Shown here: positions 45,494 through 54,733 of the stretch, piece after piece
Position numbering within the stretch: the first letter of the stretch is position 1
How the letters are laid out: every line of letters begins with the position of its first letter
From: DATJGR01 sp041739525
GTDB taxonomy: Bacteria; Pseudomonadota; Gammaproteobacteria; Pseudomonadales; Azotimanducaceae
DNA length: 64,000 bases
NCBI GenBank assembly: GCA_041739525.1
Contig: JBGSNQ010000131.1
Coordinates: 25,369-89,368 of the forward strand
Reading direction: 5' to 3'
The notes under the pieces: model-generated
Seen by the model: only the letters and a program-made list of their open reading frames with translations
The model's database searches: none
What the model was told of the DNA's origin: nothing
Program-made: the position numbers and the translations under genes

Positions 45494-48400
45494 ATGGGCT
45501 GCGGCTTCGTCCATCTGAAGGTCCATACCGAGTATTCGATCGCTGACGGCCTCGTGAAGGTGCAGGATCTGGTTGATCGAGCCGTCGCGCTCGGCATGCC
45601 GGCGGTCGCCATCACCGACCGTTCCAATCTGTTCGGCCTCATCAAGTTCTACGACGCGTGCCTGAACGCCGGCGTAAAGCCGATCGTCGGTGCGGATCTC
45701 ACATACTTCGACACTGCCGCCGACGCCGACCCCGCGGGGCGATACCGCTGCATCGTGCTCGCGATGAACGAAACGGGCTACCGCAACATCATCACGCTCG
45801 TCTCCAAATCGTACCTTGACGCCGCGCATCGCGGTTGTGTCGAGCGCGCGTGGCTCGAAACACACAGCGACGGAGTAATTCTGTTATCGGGCGGCGTGCG
45901 CGGCGACGTTGGACAAGCGCTGCTACGCCGCGATTCGATCACCGCGCGCGCGCACGCGGCGCGTTGGAATCGAATCTTCGGCGACCGCTACTACGTCGAG
46001 CTCGAACGCACACGCCGCGACGGCGAAGACGTGTATTTCTCCGGCGCAATCGCACTCGCGACCGAACTCGATCTGGCGGTAGTTGCCACCAACGACGTGT
46101 GCTTCATCGAACGGGACGACTTCGAAGCGCACGAGACGCGCGTGTGCATTCAGGAAGGACGCACGCTGAACGATCCGCGTCGCGTTCGTCGGTATAGCGA
46201 GGAGCAGTATTTCAAGAGTCCGCAGGAGATGGAGGCACTGTTCGCCGACGTTCCCGAGGCCTTGGAGAACGCCGTGGAGATTGCGAAGCGCTGCAGCGTG
46301 AAGATCCAACTCGGTACGTACTTCCTTCCAAAGTACCCGGTGCCTGACGACATCGCGCTCGACGACTATCTGCGCCAGACGGCGCGCGAAGGACTGAATG
46401 CACGACTCGCCACGATGATCGAGCGCGGCCGCGAGATCTCGTTAGAGCAGAGAACGGTCTACGAGAACCGACTCGAAGTGGAAGTCGGCATCATCAATCA
46501 GATGGGGTTCTCGGGTTATTTCCTCATCGTGATGGAGTTCGTGAACTGGGCCAAGGCGCAGAACATTCCGGTCGGTCCCGGCCGGGGATCGGGCGCCGGA
46601 TCGTTGGTTGCCTTCTCGCTCGGAATCACCGACCTCGATCCGCTTGCATACGACCTGCTGTTCGAACGGTTGCTGAACCCCGAGCGCGTTTCGATGCCGG
46701 ATTTCGACATCGACTTCTGCATGATGGGACGCGATGCCGTGATCGCGCACGTCGCCGAACGCTATGGCCACGCTTCTGTCAGTCAGATCGCCACGTTCGG
46801 AACGATGGCGGCAAAAGCGGTGGTGCGCGACGTGGCGAGAGTGCAGGGCAAGCCTTACGGGCTCGCCGACAAACTGTCGAAGCTGATTCCTTTCGAAGTG
46901 GGGATGACGCTCGAACGTGCCGTTGCGGAAGCGCCGGAGCTTCGCGACTTCATCGCCGACAACGAAGAGGTCGGCGAGATCATGGACATGGCGTACAAGC
47001 TCGAAGGCATCGTGCGCAACGTCGGCAAACACGCCGGCGGTGTCGTGATTGCGCCGTCACTTCTCACCGACTTCGTGCCGCTATACGTCGACGAGGCGAG
47101 CGCCGGCGTCATCTCGCAGTTCGACAAAGACGACGTCGAGCGCGCGGGGCTCGTGAAGTTCGACTTCCTGGGCCTCAAGACGCTCACGATCATCGATTGG
47201 ACCGTTACCGCAATCAACGAAGCGCGACCCGAAGGCACCGACGCACTCGATATCGAACGACTTCCGCTCGACGATCCCAAGGTGTTCGAACTCTTGCGCC
47301 GCAAACAAACGACGGCCGTATTCCAGTTCGAATCCCGAGGTATGCAGAGCTTGCTCGAGCAGGCGAAGCCCGACCGTTTCGAAGACATCATTGCGCTTGG
47401 CGCACTGTTCCGGCCTGGGCCGATGGAACTCATTCCGGATTTCATCAAGCGCAAGCACGGGCAGGAGCGTTTCGAGTATCCGGATCCGCGCGTGGAACCG
47501 ATTCTGTCGCCGACGTACGGAATCATGGTGTACCAGGAGCAGGTCATGCAGATCGCTCAGGTCATCGGCGGTTACAGTCTCGGTTCCGCAGACCTGCTGC
47601 GGCGGGCGATGGGAAAGAAAAAGCCTGAAGAGATGGCGCGCCAGCGCGATATCTTCAAGGCCGGCGCACAGAAGAACGGCGTGTCCGGCACGAAGGCGGA
47701 TCAACTCTTCGATCTGATGGAGAAGTTCGCCGGCTACGGCTTCAACAAATCACACTCGGCGGCCTATGCGCTCGTCAGTTATCGAACCGCGTGGCTGAAG
47801 GCGCACTATCCCGATCAGTTCATGGCGGCGGTGTTGTCCGCCGACATGCAGCACACCGACAAGATCGTGACACTCGTCGACGAGGTACGGCAGGCCGAAC
47901 TGTCGCTCGATTCGCCCGACATCAACTTGAGTCGCTACCGGTTCTCCGTGCGAGACGGACGTATTCTGTATGGCCTCGGCGCAATTCGGGGCATCGGCGA
48001 AGGCACCGTGATGGCCATCTGCGAGAGCCGCGAACAGCAGGGCAAGTTCGTCGATCTCTACGACTTCTGTCGTCGCATCGATTCGAAGAGGGCCAACCGG
48101 CGCGCCGTAGAAGCACTGATCCGCGCCGGCGCGATGGATGGATTCGCGCGCCATGGCGAAGACCTCGATGCGGTGCGCGGCCGGTTGATCGCGGAAGTCG
48201 ACAGTGCGATGCAGGGCGCCGAGCAGGTCGCGCGGAATGCGGAAAGTGGTATCGGCGATCTGTTCGGCGGTCCATTCGCCGAGGACGCCGCTGTTCCGAT
48301 CGTCGTTCCGGCGACGGCGGTGGCACGATCGTTCACGCGCCGCGAGCGACTCGACGCCGAGAAGGAAGCGCTTGGGCTCTATCTCACGGGGCACCCGCTC

Positions 48401-48988
48401 GACGACTATCTCGACGAGATTCGCGAGTTCTGTCCGAACCGCGTGGTCGATCTGAGAGTGGAGCGCGGCGTGCAGGTGGTGGCGGGGCTGGTGGTTTCGT
48501 CACGCACCATGCGCAGCAAACGCGGAGAGACACTTGCGTTCACCGTGCTCGACGATCGTAGCGGCCGGATGGAACTGTCGGTGTTTGCCGACGTTTACGA
48601 ACAGCACAAGGCAAAGATCTTCAAGGACGCGATCCTGGTGGTCGAAGGCGAAGTGCAACAGGACGACTACAGCGGCGCGTTGAAAATGCGGGTGTCGCAG
48701 ATCCATACGATGAACGATGCGCGGCGCCGCTTTGCGGACTGCCTGCAGATCGAAGTTTCCGGCTCGGGTATGTCGGGTGATCTGGCGCGACGTCTCAAGA
48801 CGCTGCTGGAACCACACCGTCACGACGGTTGTCCGGTGGCGATTGCGTACCGCACCAATCGTGCTGAGGGGCGCCTCGTTTTGGGAGCCGACTGGCGCGT
48901 CACGCCCTGCGACGAGCTGCTGCAATCGCTGCGCAACGAGTTCGGCGTGGGCCAGGTCGGCCTGCACTATCGCCGCTCGGCGGCGTGA
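45494..48988 (+). CDS. dnaE: DNA polymerase III subunit alpha
   Basis: 1164 residues. N-terminal PHP domain (HLKVHTEYSIADGLVKVQDL), palm with catalytic Asp residues in MPDFDIDFCMMGRD (about residues 402 and 404) and near 555 (KFDFLGLKTL), PGRGSGAGSLVAF and FNKSHSAAYALVSYRTAWLK. A tudor/OB-like domain and a C-terminal region follow. Replicative polymerase. It overlaps tilS by 4 nt; accA, often between them, is missing. Confidence 0.97.
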   Translation: MGCGFVHLKVHTEYSIADGLVKVQDLVDRAVALGMPAVAITDRSNLFGLIKFYDACLNAGVKPIVGADLTYFDTAADADPAGRYRCIVLAMNETGYRNIITLVSKSYLDAAHRGCVERAWLETHSDGVILLSGGVRGDVGQALLRRDSITARAHAARWNRIFGDRYYVELERTRRDGEDVYFSGAIALATELDLAVVATNDVCFIERDDFEAHETRVCIQEGRTLNDPRRVRRYSEEQYFKSPQEMEALFADVPEALENAVEIAKRCSVKIQLGTYFLPKYPVPDDIALDDYLRQTAREGLNARLATMIERGREISLEQRTVYENRLEVEVGIINQMGFSGYFLIVMEFVNWAKAQNIPVGPGRGSGAGSLVAFSLGITDLDPLAYDLLFERLLNPERVSMPDFDIDFCMMGRDAVIAHVAERYGHASVSQIATFGTMAAKAVVRDVARVQGKPYGLADKLSKLIPFEVGMTLERAVAEAPELRDFIADNEEVGEIMDMAYKLEGIVRNVGKHAGGVVIAPSLLTDFVPLYVDEASAGVISQFDKDDVERAGLVKFDFLGLKTLTIIDWTVTAINEARPEGTDALDIERLPLDDPKVFELLRRKQTTAVFQFESRGMQSLLEQAKPDRFEDIIALGALFRPGPMELIPDFIKRKHGQERFEYPDPRVEPILSPTYGIMVYQEQVMQIAQVIGGYSLGSADLLRRAMGKKKPEEMARQRDIFKAGAQKNGVSGTKADQLFDLMEKFAGYGFNKSHSAAYALVSYRTAWLKAHYPDQFMAAVLSADMQHTDKIVTLVDEVRQAELSLDSPDINLSRYRFSVRDGRILYGLGAIRGIGEGTVMAICESREQQGKFVDLYDFCRRIDSKRANRRAVEALIRAGAMDGFARHGEDLDAVRGRLIAEVDSAMQGAEQVARNAESGIGDLFGGPFAEDAAVPIVVPATAVARSFTRRERLDAEKEALGLYLTGHPLDDYLDEIREFCPNRVVDLRVERGVQVVAGLVVSSRTMRSKRGETLAFTVLDDRSGRMELSVFADVYEQHKAKIFKDAILVVEGEVQQDDYSGALKMRVSQIHTMNDARRRFADCLQIEVSGSGMSGDLARRLKTLLEPHRHDGCPVAIAYRTNRAEGRLVLGADWRVTPCDELLQSLRNEFGVGQVGLHYRRSAA

Positions 48989-50283
48989 TCACGCCCGCGT
49001 CGATCGAAGCGGCGGTCCGCGCTGCGCTAACGGATACGCCGGGCCGCATCGTCGTCGCGTTCAGCGGCGGAATGGATTCGACGGTTTTGCTCCACGCCGT
49101 CGCCGAGTTCATCGACGATCGATCCCGGGTGCACGCACTGCACGTCAACCACGGCTTGAACCCTCGCTCGGATGCATGGCAACGGCATTGCGAAGCCGCC
49201 TGCCGTGACCTCGGCATCGGCTACGACTTCAGACGCGTATCGGTCGGCTCCGACGGCGGCACGGAGGCCGCAGCGCGAACCGCGCGCTATGGGGCATTCG
49301 CTGAGTTCCTGGTTGCGGGTGACGCGTTGTGGCTGGCGCACCATCGCGATGATCAGGCCGAAACACTGCTGTGGAAACTGATGCGCGGCGGTGGTGTCGC
49401 GGCGCTTGCGGGCATGCCCGAGTCGCGTCGTCTTGGTGCCGCCTACCTCAGGCGTCCGTTCCTCGACATTCCGCGCATCGAAATCGCAACCTGGGCGAAC
49501 GCGCGCGAGCTGGATTGGATCGACGACGACAGCAACGTCGACGCGCGTTTCGACCGGAATTTCATCCGTCACGAAGTGCTGCCTGTGCTGCAGGTGAAGT
49601 GGCCGGATGCGGCCGATCGGCTACGGCACGCGGCTCGCCGGTTCGCGGACGAAGCGGTGCTCGTGCGCGCGGCACTCGATCGGCGCCTTCAGGAAATCGA
49701 CGCAACCGACACTCGGATTCCCGCGCAGGTCGCCGCCGATCCGCAAGCGCTGCCGCTTCTGCGGCGCTGGCTGGAATCCAACGGCGTCGGTGGGGTCCGC
49801 GAGCGTGTGGTGATGGAAATCGTGCGGCAAGCCGATGGGGCGATGGATCGAATGCCGCTGGTGCGAGTCTCGGCGGTGCACAGCGTGCGACGCTTCGCGC
49901 AGCGCCTCCATCTGGTGACCGACCCCCAGATTTCGTTCGAAGACGCGAATTGGAATCTGGCCGACACGCTGCTGACACCGGCCGGCAGGTTGGTAGCGCA
50001 ACGCGGTACCGGTTGGGGGTTGCGAGGCGACATCGCGCACGTGCAGGTACGCGCCCGGTGCGGAGGCGAACGTCTACGACCACCGCGGCGCGGCGGCTCG
50101 CGCAGCGTCAAACAGCTGCTGCACGACGCGCACATTCCGCCGTGGTTACGCGACGCCTATCCGCTCATCTACATCGACGGTGCGCTTGCGGCCGTGCCCG
50201 GCATCGCAATCGACACAGCGTTCGCCGAAGAGGGCGATGATGTATGGCAGTTGGGCGTGCATCCGCATCCTGGCGAGCGTTAG
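48985..50283 (+). CDS. tilS: tRNA(Ile)-lysidine synthase
   Basis: 432 residues from GTG 48985. PP-loop AFSGGMDSTVLLHAV near residue 26, LHVNHGLNPRSDAW, LAHHRDDQAETLLWKLMRG, and FDRNFIRHEVLPVL. The C-terminal TilS domain has RSVKQLLHDAHIPPWLRDAYP. Modifies tRNA-Ile2 C34 to lysidine so AUA is read correctly. Start overlaps dnaE stop (GTGA). Confidence 0.95.
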   Translation: MITPASIEAAVRAALTDTPGRIVVAFSGGMDSTVLLHAVAEFIDDRSRVHALHVNHGLNPRSDAWQRHCEAACRDLGIGYDFRRVSVGSDGGTEAAARTARYGAFAEFLVAGDALWLAHHRDDQAETLLWKLMRGGGVAALAGMPESRRLGAAYLRRPFLDIPRIEIATWANARELDWIDDDSNVDARFDRNFIRHEVLPVLQVKWPDAADRLRHAARRFADEAVLVRAALDRRLQEIDATDTRIPAQVAADPQALPLLRRWLESNGVGGVRERVVMEIVRQADGAMDRMPLVRVSAVHSVRRFAQRLHLVTDPQISFEDANWNLADTLLTPAGRLVAQRGTGWGLRGDIAHVQVRARCGGERLRPPRRGGSRSVKQLLHDAHIPPWLRDAYPLIYIDGALAAVPGIAIDTAFAEEGDDVWQLGVHPHPGER

Positions 50284-50307
50284 TCATCATCTAGGCGCCG
50301 CCAAGCG

Positions 50308-50334
50308 AGCCTTCGGGTAGCCTTCGCGAGCCTT
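50308..50334 (+). repeat. Short AGCCTT direct repeats downstream of tilS
   Basis: AGCCTTCG at 50308-50315, AGCCTTCG at 50319-50326 and AGCCTT at 50329-50334, spaced 11 and 10 nt, followed by TTGTTTG. Small and imperfect; could be a slippage product. Confidence 0.4.
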
Positions 50335-50389
50335 TTGTTTGTGCTGCCTGAACCCTTTTGCTACCCTGACTTCCCATCTTGCGCGCCTC

Positions 50390-50441
50390 ATTCATGACTC
50401 ACGTCGGGCGCGCTCACATCAAGATGGCGCATTCATGACTC
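50390..50441 (+). repeat. 11-bp direct repeat with pyrG start
   Basis: ATTCATGACTC occurs at 50390-50400 and at 50431-50441, start-to-start 41 nt. The second copy contains the pyrG ATG (50435); the ATG in the first copy (50394) is out of frame with pyrG. Confidence 0.7.
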
Positions 50442-52099
50442 GCTATATTTTCGTTACCGGTGGTGTGGTTTCGTCCCTCGGAAAGGGCATCCTCACCGCC
50501 TCGCTGGCGGCCGTTCTGGAAGCCCGCAATCTCAAGATCAACATCGTGAAGATGGATCCGTACATCAACGTCGATCCAGGCACGATGAGCCCGTTCCAGC
50601 ACGGTGAGGTCTACGTCACCGCCGACGGGGCCGAGACAGACCTCGACCTCGGCCACTACGAACGGTTTCTGCGCGTGCGCATGTCGCGCAAGAACAACTT
50701 CACCACCGGTAGCATCTACGCCGAAGTGATCCGCAAGGAACGCCGCGGCGACTATCTGGGCGGTACGGTGCAGGTCATTCCGCACATCACCGACGAGATC
50801 AAGCGTCGCGTGCGCGACGCCGCGGAAGGGTTCGACATCGTCATCGTCGAAGTGGGCGGCACGGTGGGTGACATCGAATCGCAACCGTTCCTTGAAGCCA
50901 TCCGGCAATTGCGCCTCGAAGTGGGCGCATCGCGGACGTTGTTCATCCACCTCACGCTGGTGCCGTACATCGCAACTGCCGGCGAGATCAAAACCAAGCC
51001 GACGCAGCACTCGGTGAAGGAACTGCGCTCGATCGGCCTGCAGCCCGACGTGCTGGTGTGCCGGTCGGATCGACTGATTCCGAAGTCGTCGCGCAGCAAG
51101 ATCGCGCTATTCACCAACGTCGAAGAGCGCGCCGTCGTACTGCTGCCCGACGCACCGACGATCTACCAGGTGCCGGCGATGCTGCACGAGCAGAAGCTCG
51201 ACGACATCGTGGTGGAGAAGTTCGGGCTCGACGTGCCCGAGGCGAACCTGTGGGAGTGGAACCGCGTGGTCGACGCGCAACTGCATCCGGAGCGCCGTGT
51301 GCGGATTGCGATCGTCGGCAAATACCTCGACCTGCTCGATGCATACAAGTCGTTGAGCGAAGCGATCGTGCACGCCGGTATTCAGACGCGCACGAAAGTC
51401 GACATCCGCTACGTCGATGCCGAAGACATCGAGACCAACGGCACCGCAACCCTTGGTGACGTGGATGCGATTCTCGTGCCGGGTGGATTCGGTCAGCGCG
51501 GCTTCGAGGGCAAAATCAAGGCGGCGCGATACGCGCGCGAGAACCGCGTGCCTTACCTCGGCATCTGCTATGGCCTGCATGCGGCGGTAATCGACATTGC
51601 GCGCAACGTTGCCGGCCTGGACGACGCACATTCGACCGAGATCAATCCGAACTCGCCGTACCCTGTGATCGCGATGATCACCGAATGGGTGGATCGTGAC
51701 GGCAACCTGACGCACCGTAGTGCCGGCGATGATCTCGGCGGCACCATGCGGCTCGGTGAGCAGGCATGCAATCTGGTCTCCGGTTCGCTTTCGCGCGCGA
51801 TCTACGGCGAAGACGTGGTGTATGAACGGCATCGGCATCGCTACGAAGTGAACGAACAGTACGTCGATCTGCTGGAGGGCTATGGACTGAAGATCGCCGG
51901 TCGCTCCAAGGATGGGCTCGTCGAGATGATCGAACTCGTCGATCATCCCTGGTTCGTGGCGTGTCAGTTTCACCCGGAATTCACGTCGTCGCCGCGCGAC
52001 GGTCATCCGCTGTTCCGCGGCTTCATCGAAGCGGCGCTCGCATACGCCGAAGCAGACGAACCGCTGTGTGAAGCCGCGCCGGTTGCCGCGACCACCTGA
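50435..52099 (+). CDS. pyrG: CTP synthase
   Basis: 554 residues from ATG 50435; the frame upstream is not PyrG-like. Synthetase domain MTRYIFVTGGVVSSLGKGI, KMDPYINVDPGTMSPFQHGE. Glutaminase domain with nucleophile Cys in YLGICYGLHAAVID (GICYG instead of the common GICLG) and His/Glu in QFHPEFTSSPRDG. Converts UTP to CTP. Upstream spacer carries a repeat; no strong Shine-Dalgarno sequence. kdsA does not follow as in many relatives; see the next entry. Confidence 0.97.
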   Translation: MTRYIFVTGGVVSSLGKGILTASLAAVLEARNLKINIVKMDPYINVDPGTMSPFQHGEVYVTADGAETDLDLGHYERFLRVRMSRKNNFTTGSIYAEVIRKERRGDYLGGTVQVIPHITDEIKRRVRDAAEGFDIVIVEVGGTVGDIESQPFLEAIRQLRLEVGASRTLFIHLTLVPYIATAGEIKTKPTQHSVKELRSIGLQPDVLVCRSDRLIPKSSRSKIALFTNVEERAVVLLPDAPTIYQVPAMLHEQKLDDIVVEKFGLDVPEANLWEWNRVVDAQLHPERRVRIAIVGKYLDLLDAYKSLSEAIVHAGIQTRTKVDIRYVDAEDIETNGTATLGDVDAILVPGGFGQRGFEGKIKAARYARENRVPYLGICYGLHAAVIDIARNVAGLDDAHSTEINPNSPYPVIAMITEWVDRDGNLTHRSAGDDLGGTMRLGEQACNLVSGSLSRAIYGEDVVYERHRHRYEVNEQYVDLLEGYGLKIAGRSKDGLVEMIELVDHPWFVACQFHPEFTSSPRDGHPLFRGFIEAALAYAEADEPLCEAAPVAATT

Positions 52100-52114
52100 C
52101 AAACGGACGTTGTC

Positions 52115-52207
52115 ATGCAGTTATTGGACTTCGATGTCGGACCGGCGGTCCGAACGCGCAAGAGCAATTCATTTTCCCGAGCAAGAGGTGGCGTAGGCCC
52201 GGTATGA
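52115..52207 (+). pseudogene. Possible kdsA N-terminal remnant / 30-codon leader ORF before eno
   Basis: ATG 52115 opens a 30-codon frame, starting MQLLDFDVGPAVRTRK and ending at TGA 52205-52207, which overlaps the eno ATG (ATGA). MQLLDFDVG resembles the start of KdsA proteins of the beta/Xanthomonas type (M-K/Q-L-x-x-F-D-V-G-L-D). It occupies the exact position of kdsA in pyrG-kdsA-eno clusters. The likeness covers only nine residues; the rest has no KdsA features (the IAGPCVIES block is absent). It may equally be a chance frame or translated leader. Confidence 0.35.
52137..52153 (+). other. Perfect inverted repeat in the pyrG-eno spacer
   Basis: TCGGACC-GGC-GGTCCGA, a 7-bp perfect stem with a 3-nt loop. 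No U-tract follows, so termination is unlikely. It begins where likeness to KdsA ends in the small frame. Confidence 0.6.
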
Positions 52208-53487
52208 GCAAGATCAAACGCATCATTGCCCGCGAGATTCTCGACTCGCGCGGTAATCCCACGGTCGAAGCCGACGTACACCTGGATGACGGCTCGGTCG
52301 GCAGCGCGTGTGCGCCGTCCGGAGCGTCGACCGGAACGCGGGAAGCCCTCGAATTGCGCGACAACGACCGTACGCGCTATCTCGGCAAAGGCGTATTGAA
52401 GGCCGTGCGCGCAATCACTGACGAGATCACTCCGTCGCTTCTCGGCATCGACGCAGCCGATCAGGAGCGAATCGATCAGACGATGATCGATCTCGACGGA
52501 ACGGCGAACAAGACGCAATTGGGCGCGAACTCGATTCTTGCCGTATCGCTCGCGGTCGCGAAGGCGGCAGCCGCGGCGCGGCGTGTGCAGCTGTACGAAC
52601 ACATCAACGGTCTGTTCGGTGGCGTCGAAATGCGCATGCCCGTGCCGATGATGAACATCATCAACGGCGGTGAGCACGCGGATAACAATGTCGACATTCA
52701 GGAATTCATGATCCAGCCCGTGTCGATGTCGCGCTTCAGCGAGGCATTGCGTTGCGGTGTGGAAGTTTTCCACTCGTTGAAGTCGGTGTTGCGCGGGCGT
52801 GGGCTGAACACCGCCGTCGGCGACGAAGGCGGATTCGCACCCGACCTGCCATCGAACGCTGCAGCACTCGATGTGATTACGGAGGCCGTCGTCGGCGCCG
52901 GCTACCGGCCGGGAGAGGACGTCACGCTGGCGCTCGATTGCGCTGCTTCGGAGTTCTATGACGGCACCGAATACGTGCTCGCGAACGAAGGCCGATTTCC
53001 GCGCACGCAGTTCGTGTCGTATCTCACGTCGCTGACCGAGCGCTATCCGATCCTGTCCATCGAAGACGGTATGGACGAAGCTGACTGGACCGGCTGGAAG
53101 CAGCTGACGGATTCGGTAGGCAAGCGGGTGCAACTCGTCGGTGACGATCTGTTCGTTACGAATACGGCAATTCTCAACGACGGCATCAAGGCGCACGTCG
53201 CAAACGCGATCCTGATCAAGTTCAATCAGATCGGCAGTTTGACCGAGACGCTGGCGGCGATCCGGATGGCGAAGCGCGCGGGCTATGCCACTGTAATTTC
53301 GCACCGTTCGGGAGAAACCGAAGACACCACGATTGCCGACCTGGCGGTGGCAACCGGGGCAGGGCAGATCAAGACGGGTTCGTTGTCGCGGTCCGATCGC
53401 GTGGCGAAGTACAACCGGTTGCTCAGAATCGAAGAGCAACTGGGTAATCGCGCCGTGTACCGCGGCCGTGCGGAGCTGCGAAGCTGA
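52204..53487 (+). CDS. eno: Enolase
   Basis: 427 residues. SRGNPTVEADVHLDDG, GASTGTREALELRDND, NGGEHADNN, EDGMDEADWTGWKQL, LVGDDLFVTN, ILIKFNQIGSLTETL and SHRSGETEDTTIADLAV. Converts 2-phosphoglycerate to phosphoenolpyruvate; also part of the RNA degradosome in enterobacteria. Its TGA (53485-53487) overlaps the proposed CTG start of ftsB. Confidence 0.98.
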   Translation: MSKIKRIIAREILDSRGNPTVEADVHLDDGSVGSACAPSGASTGTREALELRDNDRTRYLGKGVLKAVRAITDEITPSLLGIDAADQERIDQTMIDLDGTANKTQLGANSILAVSLAVAKAAAAARRVQLYEHINGLFGGVEMRMPVPMMNIINGGEHADNNVDIQEFMIQPVSMSRFSEALRCGVEVFHSLKSVLRGRGLNTAVGDEGGFAPDLPSNAAALDVITEAVVGAGYRPGEDVTLALDCAASEFYDGTEYVLANEGRFPRTQFVSYLTSLTERYPILSIEDGMDEADWTGWKQLTDSVGKRVQLVGDDLFVTNTAILNDGIKAHVANAILIKFNQIGSLTETLAAIRMAKRAGYATVISHRSGETEDTTIADLAVATGAGQIKTGSLSRSDRVAKYNRLLRIEEQLGNRAVYRGRAELRS

Positions 53488-53768
53488 CAACAACCGTTCG
53501 CGTACTGCTGGTTATCGGCGCCATCGTGCTGATCGGCATGCAGGTGCGCCTGTGGTTCAGCGATGTGGGAATTCTCGCCCGCGGAGACCTGCAGACGCGT
53601 GTGGCCGATCAAGCACACCGTACGCACGAGCTCGAAGAGCGCAACAACCGCCTCGCCGTCGAAGTGGCGGCATTGAAGAGCGGTCCCGCCGGAGTCGAAG
53701 CGCGGGCGCGCAGCGAACTCGGCATGATCAAGAACGGTGAAACGTTCTATCTGGTCGTCGATCCCTGA
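53484..53768 (+). CDS. ftsB: Cell division protein FtsB, probably CTG-initiated
   Basis: 94 residues if translation starts at CTG 53484: (M)TTTVRVLLVIGAIVLIGMQ is then a normal FtsB membrane anchor, followed by VRLWFSDVG and a coiled coil (about residues 40-65, HRTHELEERNNRLAVEVAAL), ending GMIKNGETFYLVVDP. The only ATG/GTG/TTG before the conserved part is GTG 53526, which would cut the anchor in half. An in-frame stop at 53445 with no other start codon between supports CTG. GGAG at 53472-53475 lies 8 nt upstream. FtsB links FtsQ and FtsL in the divisome. Confidence 0.85.
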   Translation: MTTTVRVLLVIGAIVLIGMQVRLWFSDVGILARGDLQTRVADQAHRTHELEERNNRLAVEVAALKSGPAGVEARARSELGMIKNGETFYLVVDP

Positions 53769-53770
53769 TC

Positions 53771-54733
53771 GTGAATCCCATTGTGCCGCCGCTCGCCTAC
53801 ACACCGCTGCCGGTCGAAGGTGTGATACGCAGCTGCCCCGACGATTTCTTCGTTGACGAGCGCGCTGCGTTCGAGCCTTCCCACGAAGGCGAGCATCTGC
53901 TGCTGCGCATTGAAAAGCGCGGTGCCAATACGAACGACGTCGCGACCGAGCTCGCGCACCTCTACGAGGTGTCGCCGCGCGACGTATCGTTCGCCGGTAT
54001 GAAGGACCGGCATGCAGTCACGCGGCAGTGGTTCAGCGTACTGACGCCGTCGGCCGTACTGCCGCCGCCGGCAGCGAACTGGCGCGTGCTCCAACACACG
54101 CGCCACCAACGCAAGTTGCGTCGCGGCGAGCTTGCCGGAAACACGTTCTGCATTCGCGTGCGCGGCCTGCACGGAGACGTGCAGGGCTTATCGGATCGGA
54201 TTGCGACCCTTCAAGATGCGGGCGCGCCGAACTATTTCGGCGAGCAGCGATTCGGCAGAAATGCGGGTAACGTCGAGCGCGCGCATGCATGGGTATGTCA
54301 TCGACCGCGCCCTTCCGTGCCCGCGTTCCAAAAGGGACTGCACTTGTCGACCGCGCGTGCGCTGCTGTTCAACGCGGTGCTTGCACGCCGCGTCGAAGCG
54401 GGCAACTGGAATCGCCTTATCGACGGCGATGCGCCTCTCGACGGCGTTCCAACGGGTCCGCTATGGGGCCGTGGGCGCACACAGGTGCGTGACGCAGCAC
54501 TCGACCTCGAAACCGCGGCGCTGACCGAATACCGCGAATGGCTCGATCCCCTCGAACATCTCGGACTCACGCAGGAGCGGCGTGGTTTCGTGCTGCGGCC
54601 GTTTCAGCTCGAGGCCGCGGTCGACGGCTGCACTCTGGAACTTCGTTTCGAACTTCCGCCGGGTCACTATGCAACGGCGCTACTTCGCGAGATCGGCACG
54701 TTCCGCAATTGCGCTGCGGAGAATGCCGCGTGA
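53771..54733 (+). CDS. truD: tRNA pseudouridine-13 synthase TruD
   Basis: 320 residues from GTG 53771. The catalytic Asp is Asp79 in FAGMKDRHAVTRQW. DFFVDERAAFEPSHEGEH, GNTFCIRVRGLHGD-like GNTFCIRV, NYFGEQRFGRN and RALLFNAVLARRV are family motifs. Modifies U13 of tRNA-Glu. Two nt after ftsB; ispD and ispF, usually between these, are absent. Ends overlapping pcm by 4 nt. Confidence 0.95.
   Translation: MNPIVPPLAYTPLPVEGVIRSCPDDFFVDERAAFEPSHEGEHLLLRIEKRGANTNDVATELAHLYEVSPRDVSFAGMKDRHAVTRQWFSVLTPSAVLPPPAANWRVLQHTRHQRKLRRGELAGNTFCIRVRGLHGDVQGLSDRIATLQDAGAPNYFGEQRFGRNAGNVERAHAWVCHRPRPSVPAFQKGLHLSTARALLFNAVLARRVEAGNWNRLIDGDAPLDGVPTGPLWGRGRTQVRDAALDLETAALTEYREWLDPLEHLGLTQERRGFVLRPFQLEAAVDGCTLELRFELPPGHYATALLREIGTFRNCAAENAA

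Noticed and set aside
52003..53493. 496-codon minus-strand frame opposite eno
   Set aside because: Shadow of enolase and the pyrG end; no recognisable motifs.
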